DNA of 46,904 nucleotides from an uncultured Lachnospiraceae bacterium (lineage in GTDB: Bacteria; Bacillota; Clostridia; Lachnospirales; Lachnospiraceae): positions 1-46,904 of the forward strand of contig CAJUED010000030.1 of the NCBI GenBank assembly GCA_910585075.1, read 5' to 3'. Below the pieces are notes generated by a model. That model searched no databases and was not told the DNA's origin. It was given only the letters and a program-made list of their open reading frames with translations. The translations under genes and the position numbers were made by a program. This document shows positions 32,272 through 40,642 of this stretch, in pieces. The number at the start of each line of letters is the position of its first letter. Within the stretch, counting starts at the first letter, position 1.

Positions 32272-32626
32272 AACATGGTATCCTGTAAAGAGCAAGTTAT
32301 AAAAAGATATGAAAAAACACCTGTAATATATTCGTAGCAACGAAAATACCGGCACAAATTACGTTAATGACAGCACAAATTTAAATTTGATGTAAATTGG
32401 AGATTTATATCCCTGCCGCATAGATATTTCAAAATGAGGATAATATAATATATATAGATAATTTAAGAAGTACTGACCCTCGCAACAAACTGACAGGCTC
32501 CTCAGCCCCCTGTGGCAGCTGTCGAGGTCATGAGAACATGACCTCGACTTGCTGACTTGCTGTCCACAGAAATTAAGAAGAATTAGAAAATAATGCGTAA
32601 TTCTCATAAAATAACAATTGTTTTTA
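32272..32626. other. Gap with a perfect 12-bp palindromic hairpin
   Basis: GTCGAGGTCATG/AGAA/CATGACCTCGAC (32521-32548) is a perfect 12-bp stem with a 4-nt loop in the stretch downstream of citF. It lacks a T-run on either strand, so it is more likely a dispersed palindrome or RNA-stability element than an intrinsic terminator. The rest of the gap is AT-rich with no gene seen. Confidence 0.6.
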
Positions 32627-34186
32627 TTATTCACTGAATTCAAAAGGCTTAATCTGCCGCACCACATCCATAATTGTGCCGTCCCGGCCTTCGATAATGC
32701 CCACAACCCTGTCCCCAAACTGAACCTTCTGGGGTTTCCCTGCAATGCTGTAGGCGATGTCCCGCAGTTCTTCTATAGTCTTAAAAGGCAGGTCCACATC
32801 TTTCATACACTCAATCAAATCCTGGCGTATGGGGTTGATGGCTATGCCGTAATCCGTGATTACCACGTCAATGGATTCTCCCGGAGTTGTGACGGTTGTG
32901 ACCTCCGTGCACACCGCCGGGGTTCTGCCCTGTAAAAGGGGTGTGATGACGATAGTGCATTTCGCTCCGGCCGCCGTATCGGGATGTCCTCCCTGTGCTC
33001 CTGTTATCACTCCGTCGGAGCCTACCACCACATTACAGTTGAAGTTCACATCCACCTCAAGGGTTGCCAGAATCACAAAATCCAGCTTGTTTACCACAGC
33101 TCCCTTGTTAAAGGGGCTGGCATACTGACCGGCACTGATACGGAAATGGCGCAGATCCTTTACGGATTCCACTGCCGCCAGGTCAAAGTCCTGGGTGTCC
33201 AAAAGGGCGTCCACCTGGTCGTTGATCAGCAGGTCGCACATGGGCTTTGTAAGGCCGCCAATACCGAAGCGCATCCGGATGCCCCGCTCTTTCATGATTT
33301 TGGAAAGGGAGATGGTGGATGCAATGGAAGCACCTCCCACCCCGGTCTGATAAGAAAATCCGTCCTTAAAGTAGGGAGTGTTTACCACAAACTGGGTGCA
33401 GTAATCCGCCATCATCAGCTTGCGCATGTCCGTTGTGGGCTTAGCCGCTCCTGTGGCAATCTTTTCCGGGTCGCCTATCTCGTCCACCACTACCACATAG
33501 TCCACCTTTGTCATGGAAATATGGGCGGGAAAGTTGGGAAAGGGCACCAGACAGTCGGTGATCGCCACCACGTGGTCCGCATAGTCCCCGTCCACCATGG
33601 AGTAGGACAGCACGCCACAGTTTGACTTGCCTCCGATTCCCCGGCAGTTTCCGTAATCGTCACAGGTTGGCGCTCCGATAAAGGAAATGTCCAGATGGAC
33701 TTCACCGGTCTCAATGGCCCGCACCCTGCCTCCATGGGAACGCATGATGGCAAGGCCTTTTAACTTTCCATTGGAAATGGCCTCTCCAATTTTACCTCTC
33801 ACGCCTGAGGACTGGATGTTTGTGATGGTGCCGTCTTCTATGTATTCCACCAGTGGGTCATGAGCCTTTCCGAGGGAACTGGCGCAGATGGTGATATCTT
33901 TGATCCCCATCTTGTGGACTTCCTCCATCACCATGTTTACAATGTAATCGCCGTCCCGGAAATGATGGTGGAATCCCAGGGTCATACCGTCCTTTATACC
34001 GCATTTTACCAGAGCTTCGTGAATGCTGCCGATTACCTTGCTTCCATGTGAATTAATCACACATTTTGTATAAGCTCCGGCCTTTTGAAATACGTGTCCG
34101 TCAAAATAATTATTGCCGTGAAAAACCTCTTTTCCGGTCATTTCCAGTATATCTTCCGGAATCTCTCTGCCTACCGCGTTAATCAT
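32627..34186 (-). CDS. citF: Citrate lyase alpha subunit (citrate CoA-transferase)
   Basis: The 519-residue protein has the usual CitF length and pattern (GREIPEDI, SHGGRVRAIETGEVHLDISF, GAPTCDDYGNCRG, GVGGASIASTISLSKIM). It transfers the acetyl-ACP/citryl-ACP thioester, letting citrate be cleaved into acetate and oxaloacetate by the CitDEF complex. Its ATG starts one base after the citE stop, with AGGGGG inside the citE end. It is the last gene of citDEF. No citrate transporter or oxaloacetate decarboxylase is present in the window. Confidence 0.96.
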   Translation of the reverse strand: MINAVGREIPEDILEMTGKEVFHGNNYFDGHVFQKAGAYTKCVINSHGSKVIGSIHEALVKCGIKDGMTLGFHHHFRDGDYIVNMVMEEVHKMGIKDITICASSLGKAHDPLVEYIEDGTITNIQSSGVRGKIGEAISNGKLKGLAIMRSHGGRVRAIETGEVHLDISFIGAPTCDDYGNCRGIGGKSNCGVLSYSMVDGDYADHVVAITDCLVPFPNFPAHISMTKVDYVVVVDEIGDPEKIATGAAKPTTDMRKLMMADYCTQFVVNTPYFKDGFSYQTGVGGASIASTISLSKIMKERGIRMRFGIGGLTKPMCDLLINDQVDALLDTQDFDLAAVESVKDLRHFRISAGQYASPFNKGAVVNKLDFVILATLEVDVNFNCNVVVGSDGVITGAQGGHPDTAAGAKCTIVITPLLQGRTPAVCTEVTTVTTPGESIDVVITDYGIAINPIRQDLIECMKDVDLPFKTIEELRDIAYSIAGKPQKVQFGDRVVGIIEGRDGTIMDVVRQIKPFEFSE

Positions 34187-34187
34187 T

Positions 34188-35087
34188 TCACAAATCCCCC
34201 TTATATACGCCTGAAGCTTTTGCCAGATCTATGGTCCGCTTTGCGCCGTCATAGAAGGCAATGTCAATCATTTTTCCATCTACGGTAAAGACGCCGATTC
34301 CCTCGGCTCTCTTTTTGTCAATCTCCCTGACCACTTTTTCAGAAAAAATAATTTCTTTTTCGGAAGGGGTAAAAATTTCATGGACAATGTTAATCTGCCG
34401 GGGATTTACAATGGATTTTCCATCAAATCCCATCAGATGGATGGTCTCCACATCCTGTCTGAAGCCTTCCATATTGTCAAGGTCCGTGTATACGGTGTCA
34501 AAGCACTGGACGCCGGTTGCCCGGGCGGCAATCACCATATTCTGCCTTGCCCCCATCAGCTCAATGCCGGTTCCTGTGATGTGAGTGTGCAGATCCTTGG
34601 TATAATCCCCTCCGGATAAGGCAATGCCGAAAAGCCGCTCGGAAGCCTCACAGATTTCCATGGCCCGCATAACCCCTCTTGCCGACTCGATAGCCGCCAT
34701 AATCAGAACCCGCCCCTCAGGCAGGGAAAACTCCTTCTCCGCCGCCGTCACGGCATCCTCCACCTTTTTTACATCACCGGCGCTTTCCGTTTTGGGAAGG
34801 CGGATGGCGTCGCATCCCCCTGCCACGGCGCAGCGGATATCCTCCTGCCAGAAAGGGGTCTCAAGGCCGTTGATTCGAACCACCCGCTCGCACCCTTTGT
34901 AGTCAATATTTTTCAGAGCATGGTATAAGGAAAATCTGGCCGCGTCCTTTTGATTCTCCGCAACCGCGTCCTCCAGATCCAGCATAAGGCTGTCCGGGGC
35001 ATAGATGTAAGGGTCCTTAATGAGCCCCGGCTTTTGTGCATTTAAGAACATCATGGTTCTTCTTAATCTCTTTTTGTTCGGATTCAT
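34188..35087 (-). CDS. citE: Citrate lyase beta subunit (citryl-ACP lyase)
   Basis: The 299-residue TIM-barrel protein starts MNPNKKRLRRTMMFLNAQKP and carries LMLDLEDAV (Mg-binding Asp/Glu), the VVRINGLETPFWQEDI segment and FDGKSIVNPRQINIVHEIFT, all typical of CitE. It cleaves citryl-ACP to oxaloacetate and acetyl-ACP. The ATG at 35087 follows GGGGAGGTG by 11 nt and overlaps the citD stop (ATGA). A further in-frame ATG seven codons upstream lies within citD and lacks a site. Confidence 0.96.
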   Translation of the reverse strand: MNPNKKRLRRTMMFLNAQKPGLIKDPYIYAPDSLMLDLEDAVAENQKDAARFSLYHALKNIDYKGCERVVRINGLETPFWQEDIRCAVAGGCDAIRLPKTESAGDVKKVEDAVTAAEKEFSLPEGRVLIMAAIESARGVMRAMEICEASERLFGIALSGGDYTKDLHTHITGTGIELMGARQNMVIAARATGVQCFDTVYTDLDNMEGFRQDVETIHLMGFDGKSIVNPRQINIVHEIFTPSEKEIIFSEKVVREIDKKRAEGIGVFTVDGKMIDIAFYDGAKRTIDLAKASGVYKGDL

Positions 35088-35386
35088 GGTTTGATTGCAC
35101 CTCCCCAAGGCAAATGCTCCATCTGGCCTACGGAGCGGAAAATGGCTCCTTCCACTCTGGCTTTTATGGTGCAGTCAAGGGCCCCTTTGTCCACAATTGA
35201 AATTTTCACATTGCTCACTTCCAAATTTTCAAGGGTTTCCATTACTACCCTTCGAATCTGATTTCCATACTGGTTCATAACAGAGCTTTTCAATGTAAAG
35301 TCAATCTCCCCGTCGCCAGGTTCAACCGTAACCTGGCAATCGCTGGATTCCAAAGTACCGGCTATGGCCGGTTTCATGATTTCCAT
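35084..35386 (-). CDS. citD: Citrate lyase acyl carrier protein (gamma subunit)
   Basis: The 100-residue protein matches CitD. S14 in GTLESSD is the residue that carries the 2'-(5''-phosphoribosyl)-3'-dephospho-CoA prosthetic group, and the ISIVDKGALDCTIKARVEGA segment is conserved. The prosthetic group would be made and attached by the CitXG fusion encoded at 44196. It is the first gene of citDEF, with TGGAGG before its ATG. The leader contains the AAAAAGCAGCGCAGAAA repeat. Confidence 0.94.
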   Translation of the reverse strand: MEIMKPAIAGTLESSDCQVTVEPGDGEIDFTLKSSVMNQYGNQIRRVVMETLENLEVSNVKISIVDKGALDCTIKARVEGAIFRSVGQMEHLPWGGAIKP

Positions 35387-35399
35387 AACAATCCTCCAT

Positions 35400-35498
35400 T
35401 TTTTACTTCATTTCTGCGCTGCTTTTTGCGCATATCAAGTTTGTGGATGCAACGCAGACACAAACTTTTGGAGTGAAAGATTTGAAAAATCTTTCACT
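35400..35498 (-). repeat. Repeated leader element before citD (copy 2) and a 12-bp hairpin
   Basis: On the minus strand AAGTTTGTGTCTGCGTTGCA...CACAAACTT is followed by GCGCAAAAAGCAGCGCAGAA directly before the citD ribosome-binding site, as before the rubredoxin gene. Just upstream AGTGAAAGATTT/GAA/AAATCTTTCACT (35472-35498) is a perfect 12-bp hairpin. Confidence 0.7.
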
Positions 35499-35659
35499 CT
35501 TATCATCCGCATATTCATTCAACAACCTTTTGACAGCTGTTAAATGTCCGTCCAACTCTTAGTCAGCTTTCATCAACCTTCCCTTCCTGCCGCTTCAGTG
35601 GCATAACCAATCCATGGGAAGCCGTTCAACATACTGCACGCAACAGCCAACTCTTACGC

Positions 35660-36484
35660 TTAGTGCCACTGCACGTCATCAGCCTCTGTTTCCACCGGGC
35701 CGCCCTTAAAATTCATCCAGTCCAAAATCTTCTGGATATACTCATCAAAGAAAATAGAATCATGCCGCCCCGGCCCGTCCTCGAACACCAGAGGCACGCC
35801 GATTTCCTCTGCAAACTTTATTAAATCTACGGAATCCTGATACCGGCGGTCTTCCGTGCCACAGCAGGTATACATTCTGGGAAGCTCCACGCCCTTTTCC
35901 TTCAGATTTTTCATCATGGTGAAAATGTCATGGATTTCCGGTGTGATTGCCGGCGGGTCTCCGTACAGTGCCTCGCACAGGGTAGATACGGTATTTACCT
36001 TTCCCTGATAACGGTATTCCGCATGGTAAGAGCCGGCCACCCCGCCGATAGCACAGAATTTATCCGGGCAGGAGAGCCCGAATTTGTATGCCCCGTAACC
36101 GCCCATGGACATCCCCGCCACGAACCTGTCCTCTCTCCTTGGCGACGAGGGAAGGGTTCTTTCAATAAAGTCCATCAGTTCTTCCGACAGATAAGTAAAG
36201 TAGTCAAGCCCATACTTCATATCCGTGTAAGCGCTGTTGTAAACGCTGGGCATAACCACCATAATCTGATGCTCATCCGCATACCTCTCAATATTGGACG
36301 TACGTATATACGTCATATAATCCCCGGTAAAACCATGCAGCAGGTACAAAGTCTGATACTTCACCGGCTTTTTCGTCTTCTCCGCAAACTGCTTCATCCT
36401 GTCATTTTCAGGCAGAAGCACCAAAACATCCACATTCATCCTGAGCACACAGGAATGAAAATTACAATGCATATATACAGCCAT
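35660..36484 (-). CDS. Alpha/beta-hydrolase esterase (tributyrin esterase / EstA-like)
   Basis: The 274-residue cytoplasmic protein has the esterase-D-like fold. The triad is S126 (GMSMGGYG), D212 (CGTEDRRYQ) and H241 (GPGRHDSIFFDEYI), with the oxyanion residues in LLHGFTGDY. No signal peptide is present. Such enzymes hydrolyse short acyl or phenolic esters. It follows the two sugar permease genes and precedes citD, so it may act on an imported esterified compound. GGAGG precedes the start. Confidence 0.82.
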   Translation of the reverse strand: MAVYMHCNFHSCVLRMNVDVLVLLPENDRMKQFAEKTKKPVKYQTLYLLHGFTGDYMTYIRTSNIERYADEHQIMVVMPSVYNSAYTDMKYGLDYFTYLSEELMDFIERTLPSSPRREDRFVAGMSMGGYGAYKFGLSCPDKFCAIGGVAGSYHAEYRYQGKVNTVSTLCEALYGDPPAITPEIHDIFTMMKNLKEKGVELPRMYTCCGTEDRRYQDSVDLIKFAEEIGVPLVFEDGPGRHDSIFFDEYIQKILDWMNFKGGPVETEADDVQWH

Positions 36485-36524
36485 ATTAATCCTCCATTTT
36501 TATCATTCTTTTCCGGTAGCCGTA

Positions 36525-36684
36525 AGAACCGCCCCGAGATTCTTCGAAAGCTGACTTAGATTTTTTTAGGCAACTTTCCCAAAACCTTGAAGACAACGGA
36601 AGAACCGCCCCGCGGTTCTTCGAGAGATGATTTAGATTTTCTTAGGCGGCGTCCTTCGACGCCTCAGAAAATCTTCATCTCTTT
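36525..36684. repeat. Paired repeats and long hairpin behind the permease gene
   Basis: AGAACCGCCCCGAGATTCTT (36525) and AGAACCGCCCCGCGGTTCTT (36601) begin two copies of a unit of about 50 bp that goes on with TCGA-AG.TGA-TTAGATTTT.TTAGGC. Copy 2 continues into a long inverted repeat, GAGATGATTTAGATTTTC with GAAAATCTTCATCTC (36624-36684). On the minus strand this is just behind the permease stop and may act as its terminator or attenuator. Confidence 0.6.
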
Positions 36685-36691
36685 TCATCTC

Positions 36692-37585
36692 TTAGCCTTT
36701 AACGGCGCCTACCACTACGCCCTTGATAAAGTATTTCTGCAGCATCGGATAGATAATGACAATGGGCAGGATTCCCACAAAGGCCAGGGCCATTCGTATG
36801 GAATTTCCTGGCAGTGACACCGCCTGTCCCTCCGCTGACAACTCCGCTGCTCCCGTCCTTAAGTACTCAATATTTTTCATGATTCGCATAAGCAGATTCT
36901 GAATACCAAAGTATTTAGGATCCGTCACATAATACAGGGCATTTGTCCAGCTGTTCCAGTAAGCTAAGGCAACGAACAGTCCCACCGTAGCAATAACCGG
37001 CTTTGACAGAGGAAATACCACTTTGGTATAAATGCCGAACTCCGATGCCCCGTCTAACTGAGCCGCCTCAAAAAGGGCATCCGGAAGGCTGTTGCTGTAA
37101 TAATTCCTCACCAGGAAAATATTGAAGGCTGTCATCAAAAGGTTAGGAATTACAAGGGCAAAATAGGTATTTTTTATATGGAAAAGGTTGGTCCACATAA
37201 TATACTGTGGCACAAGCCCGCCGTTAAACAGCATTGTAAAATAAACAAAAAATGACAATGCGTTCCGGTATTTAAAATTTTTCCTTGCCATTGGGTAGGC
37301 AATGGATGTGGTCAGCAAAATACTTAAGGCTGTTCCCACCACAGTGGTTCCAATTGTCACCAGATAAGCACGCACAATCGTGGAAGCCTGCTTTACCATA
37401 TATGTGTATGCCTCCAGGCTTAATTTCTTCGGCAGAATCTGATACCCGTGGGTAATCAGCTCGTTTTCGTCGGTAAAGGACGCCACTACCAGCAAAATCA
37501 TCGGGAACAACGCTACAATACTGAACAGTCCAAGAATTATGGTTACAATCAGTCGAAATCTTTTTTCATCCGACATACTTTTCAT
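36692..37585 (-). CDS. Carbohydrate ABC transporter permease (LplC/YtcP-like)
   Basis: The 297-residue permease has six membrane helices. The EAA loop is seen in LPDALFEAAQLDGASEFGIY and the C-terminus ends MLQKYFIKGVVVGAVKG, as in LplC/YtcP. It pairs with the permease upstream and the lipoprotein SBP; the ATPase is not in this window and is probably a shared MsmX-type subunit. GGAGGAT precedes the start, just outside the repeat element. Import of an oligosaccharide or uronide is the family role. Confidence 0.92.
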   Translation of the reverse strand: MKSMSDEKRFRLIVTIILGLFSIVALFPMILLVVASFTDENELITHGYQILPKKLSLEAYTYMVKQASTIVRAYLVTIGTTVVGTALSILLTTSIAYPMARKNFKYRNALSFFVYFTMLFNGGLVPQYIMWTNLFHIKNTYFALVIPNLLMTAFNIFLVRNYYSNSLPDALFEAAQLDGASEFGIYTKVVFPLSKPVIATVGLFVALAYWNSWTNALYYVTDPKYFGIQNLLMRIMKNIEYLRTGAAELSAEGQAVSLPGNSIRMALAFVGILPIVIIYPMLQKYFIKGVVVGAVKG

Positions 37586-37694
37586 TCTATATCCTCCATT
37601 CTACCAGCAATCCGCAAATTTGGGCGCAAGCACAAATTTGTATGGTTGAAAAAAGGAAATTTATTTCCTTTTTTCAATCTATATCCTCCATTCT
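37586..37694. repeat. RBS-flanked hairpin repeat (copy 2) with 17-bp direct repeats
   Basis: An element at 37603-37677 is bounded by perfect 17-bp direct repeats TCTATATCCTCCATTCT at 37586-37602 and 37678-37694, so both ends carry a ribosome-binding site in minus orientation. Its interior, CCGCAAATTTGGGCGCAAGC, ACAAATTTGTATGGTTGAAA and a hairpin AAAAAAGGAAAT/TTATTTCCTTTTTT, matches the element at 2955-3066. Confidence 0.75.
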
Positions 37695-37704
37695 TCTTTT
37701 CAAA

Positions 37705-38622
37705 TTAGAACAGTGCATTTTCCGGGTCTTTTTTCTTTACGATAAAGTTAGCAAGCACCACCAGCACGAAACCTACCATGGACTGATATACGCCTGCCGC
37801 TGACGACATGGCGATATTTCCCTGCTCCATCAAGCCTCTGTACACATATGTATCAATGGTCTGGGTGGTCTGGAACAGCGCCCCCGAATTCATGGGCACC
37901 TGATAGAACAGACCGAAATCCGAGTAGAAAATCCTACCAATTGACATCAATGTCATAATGATGATTGTAGGTCTCAGCATAGGCAGAGTGATGGCAAAAA
38001 TCTGTTTTACCTTGCTTGCCCCGTCAATCTGGGCCGCCTCGAAAATTTCCTTGTCAATTCCCGCGATACCGGCCATGTACACGATTGCCGTATAACCCGC
38101 ATTTTTCCAGAGATATACGATTACCAGTATGATGGGCCACAGATTTTTTGCGGAATACCAGTCGATTGCATTGTCTTTTCCAAGTATTGTATTATTGATA
38201 AAGCCGTTGCTGCTGCCAAGTAATGCATACACAAGATATGCGGTTACCACCCAGGAGAGCAGGTGAGGGAACAGTAAAGTTGACTGGAAAAATTTCCCCC
38301 GCAGCTTTTCTCCCATCTCATGCAGCAAAATGGCAAGAAATACCGACATAATGGTTCCCAGGACAATAAACGCCAGGTTATAAAGCAATGTGTTTCTGGT
38401 GATTGTCCATGCGTCATTGGTGATGAACAGAAACTTAAAATTACTGAAACCGCACCAGGGGCTGTCCCATATTCCCTTTGCATAGCTGTAGTTCTTAAAT
38501 GCTATGAAAATACCCATAATCGGAATATAGTTGTTGATAAACAGATACAGACACCCCGGCAGGGCAATCAGAAAAAGGGACAGGGTATTTTTATTAAATG
38601 GTTTTTTCTTTTTTTTCGTCAT
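37705..38622 (-). CDS. Carbohydrate ABC transporter permease (LplB-like)
   Basis: The 305-residue permease starts with a polylysine N-terminus (MTKKKKKPFNKN) and has six membrane helices. Its EAA loop DKEIFEAAQIDGASKVKQIF is canonical for LplB. It forms the channel with the next permease. The ATG at 38622 follows GGAGG by 6 nt; an ATG nine codons earlier has no site. It is separated from the SBP gene by an attenuator-like hairpin. Confidence 0.92.
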   Translation of the reverse strand: MTKKKKKPFNKNTLSLFLIALPGCLYLFINNYIPIMGIFIAFKNYSYAKGIWDSPWCGFSNFKFLFITNDAWTITRNTLLYNLAFIVLGTIMSVFLAILLHEMGEKLRGKFFQSTLLFPHLLSWVVTAYLVYALLGSSNGFINNTILGKDNAIDWYSAKNLWPIILVIVYLWKNAGYTAIVYMAGIAGIDKEIFEAAQIDGASKVKQIFAITLPMLRPTIIIMTLMSIGRIFYSDFGLFYQVPMNSGALFQTTQTIDTYVYRGLMEQGNIAMSSAAGVYQSMVGFVLVVLANFIVKKKDPENALF

Positions 38623-38720
38623 AAAAATCCTCCATACCGACAATACCACAAATCCGATATATCCGCCTGCGGCATGTCAATGCAAATTTATCCGTAAAAA
38701 CTTTCGCCCGGTTTCTTTTA

Positions 38721-38750
38721 AAAAGGGCGCCTGTTTTCAAGCGCCCTTTT
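38721..38750. terminator. Hairpin between SBP and permease genes
   Basis: AAAAGGGCGC/CTGTTTTCAA/GCGCCCTTTT is a perfect 10-bp stem with T-runs on both strands. On the minus strand it lies in the SBP-permease gap, fitting partial termination that gives more binding protein than permease, as known for other SBP-first operons. Confidence 0.75.
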
Positions 38751-38827
38751 TTATTCCTATCAAACGCTGTCCCGTCTCCGAATCAGCTTATTGAGTTGAG
38801 AAGCTTTTCAAAGCTCTGATATTTCTT

Positions 38828-40432
38828 TTACTGCTGACTTAACCATTCATCTAACTGTGTCTGTTTAGATTCCATAAGTTTATCCATACCAGCAGCGTAA
38901 AGTCTTTCGTTCATCTCCTCCAGTGTCTCCTCGACATCTACCGCACCTACCCAAAGAGCTTTCTTGTACTCATTGGCTATATTCTGACATGCTGTATATT
39001 CCGCCTGTAAATCACTGAAATCAAATAAGAAACCATAATAATTCGAAAGCTTACCCGCATAGTTAAGGGCCATCTGCTTTTCAGATTCCTCTGCATTTAA
39101 TCCGCCGGGAACCGGGTAGGTAATCCACTTATTTCCCCAGAAGTAGTAATTCATGTTATCTGTATAAGCCACACTATTTAAGTCTGTATAGCCTTCAGGC
39201 GCTACTGCAAAGCCTTCCTCATTAAGGACATAGTCTACGCCCTCCTCACCATAAACCAAGAGGTTATCCAGATAAGCATCTGTGTAAAGAAGGTTCATGA
39301 ATTTACATGCTGCAGAAGGATTTTTACATGCAGAATTTACCATCCATGCACCATCACTTCCTGCATAAACCATTGACTCACTAACCTGGACATTGTCAAA
39401 GCTGTGCCCATAGTTTGTGGTATACTGTGCTGCAATCTTAGGATTTCCCAATCCGCAGAAGGTACCGAAGCAATTACCTGACATTAGAAGTTCTGCTGTG
39501 GTTGCCGTGGTTGTAGCCGCATCACTTGCAAAGTACCCCTTTTCATACCAGCTATGGGTTAAATTGCAGAAATCAATATAATCCTGTGTTTCAAACATAT
39601 TAACTACTGTAGGGTCATCCTGGTAAGCCACCCCTGAAAAAGCATACGAGATGTCACCTCCCAATGGGTCAATACCAATCATTTTCCCCAAATAAGCATC
39701 AATCAAAGCATTAGCTCTATTAGGGTCAATAATAATCATGTCAGGATAAGCCTCTTTAACAGCTGCAAATACTTCTTCCATATCCTGTGGAGTCTTCACC
39801 TTTGACATATCAATTCCCAATTCTTCTACAATATCAGCCCGATATGTGAATCCTCCAGGAACATAATTAGACCCCATGTTCTTGATGCCATATACTTTTC
39901 CATCTACTGTTGTCGGCTTTAAGAAATTGTCATAAATAATATCCTTTGTTTCCTTTAACTCGTTGTCAAGATAACCTGTGATATCAAGAGCTGTTCCATC
40001 CTGAATATAAGGCAGATGTGATGTTCCATATGCCTGGAAAATATCAATCTGTTCCCCTGATGCAAGCATCAGATTTACCTGATTCATGTAATCTGCATTG
40101 GAAAACAGTACAAGGTCAACCTTTGTATTAATCTTCTCAGCTGTATATGCATTAATCAAGTCTTCAATTCTCTGCAAATCCGCTGCTTCCGGAATGTTGT
40201 TCTGAGTCATGTAAGCAAAAACAATCTCAGCCGCCTCCCCTGAATCAGCTGCCGGAGCCGCATCTGTTCCTTCTGTCTCTGTGGAAGCACCATCCTCAGC
40301 ACCTGACGTTGCTTCACTTTCGCTGCTTTGGCTGCTGTTTGCCTGCTGGTCACCACTTTTGGAACCACATCCCACAAGCAGAGTTCCCACCATCATCACA
40401 GCCAGAAAAGCCGCAGTAACTCTTTTTTTCAT
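38828..40432 (-). CDS. Lipoprotein sugar-binding protein of ABC transporter (LplA/YtcQ-like)
   Basis: The 534-residue protein has a lipoprotein signal with the lipobox TLLVGC (C22), followed by a flexible Ser/Glu/Ala-rich tether (to about residue 65). The large binding domain has features of the LplA/YtcQ group (MLASGEQIDIFQAYG, LDITGYLDNELKETKD, MNYYFWGNKWITYPVPGG). It should bind an oligosaccharide outside the membrane and deliver it to the two permeases. GGAGG precedes the ATG. The yesN gene lies upstream in the same direction, with a terminator in between. Confidence 0.92.
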   Translation of the reverse strand: MKKRVTAAFLAVMMVGTLLVGCGSKSGDQQANSSQSSESEATSGAEDGASTETEGTDAAPAADSGEAAEIVFAYMTQNNIPEAADLQRIEDLINAYTAEKINTKVDLVLFSNADYMNQVNLMLASGEQIDIFQAYGTSHLPYIQDGTALDITGYLDNELKETKDIIYDNFLKPTTVDGKVYGIKNMGSNYVPGGFTYRADIVEELGIDMSKVKTPQDMEEVFAAVKEAYPDMIIIDPNRANALIDAYLGKMIGIDPLGGDISYAFSGVAYQDDPTVVNMFETQDYIDFCNLTHSWYEKGYFASDAATTTATTAELLMSGNCFGTFCGLGNPKIAAQYTTNYGHSFDNVQVSESMVYAGSDGAWMVNSACKNPSAACKFMNLLYTDAYLDNLLVYGEEGVDYVLNEEGFAVAPEGYTDLNSVAYTDNMNYYFWGNKWITYPVPGGLNAEESEKQMALNYAGKLSNYYGFLFDFSDLQAEYTACQNIANEYKKALWVGAVDVEETLEEMNERLYAAGMDKLMESKQTQLDEWLSQQ

Positions 40433-40471
40433 ATTTTATCCTCCATTCATTTTTGATATTTCTTATTTTAA

Positions 40472-40523
40472 CAACAAAAAAATGAAAGTTCTTTTACAAA
40501 AAGGTACAAAAACTTTCATTTTT
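40472..40523 (-). terminator. Terminator between yesN and the SBP gene
   Basis: A 13-bp inverted repeat (AAAAATGAAAGTT 40478-40490, complement 40511-40523) is followed on the minus strand by TTTTTTTGTTG. It separates the two-component genes from the transporter genes, so the latter probably have their own, YesN-dependent start close by. Confidence 0.7.
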
Positions 40524-40642
40524 AAGCACACAATCTTTTTATCTGCAGTCCGATACGCTTGACATCATATCTGTATGTCCCTATGCAACCTTCTCAAAAA
40601 TCAGAGTTCCTATTGCCGGATTTCTTAGACTCCACGAAGCAT

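Noticed and set aside
32984..33625. 213-codon plus-strand ORF opposite citF
   Set aside because: Shadow of citF with a Cys/His-rich product and no start site.
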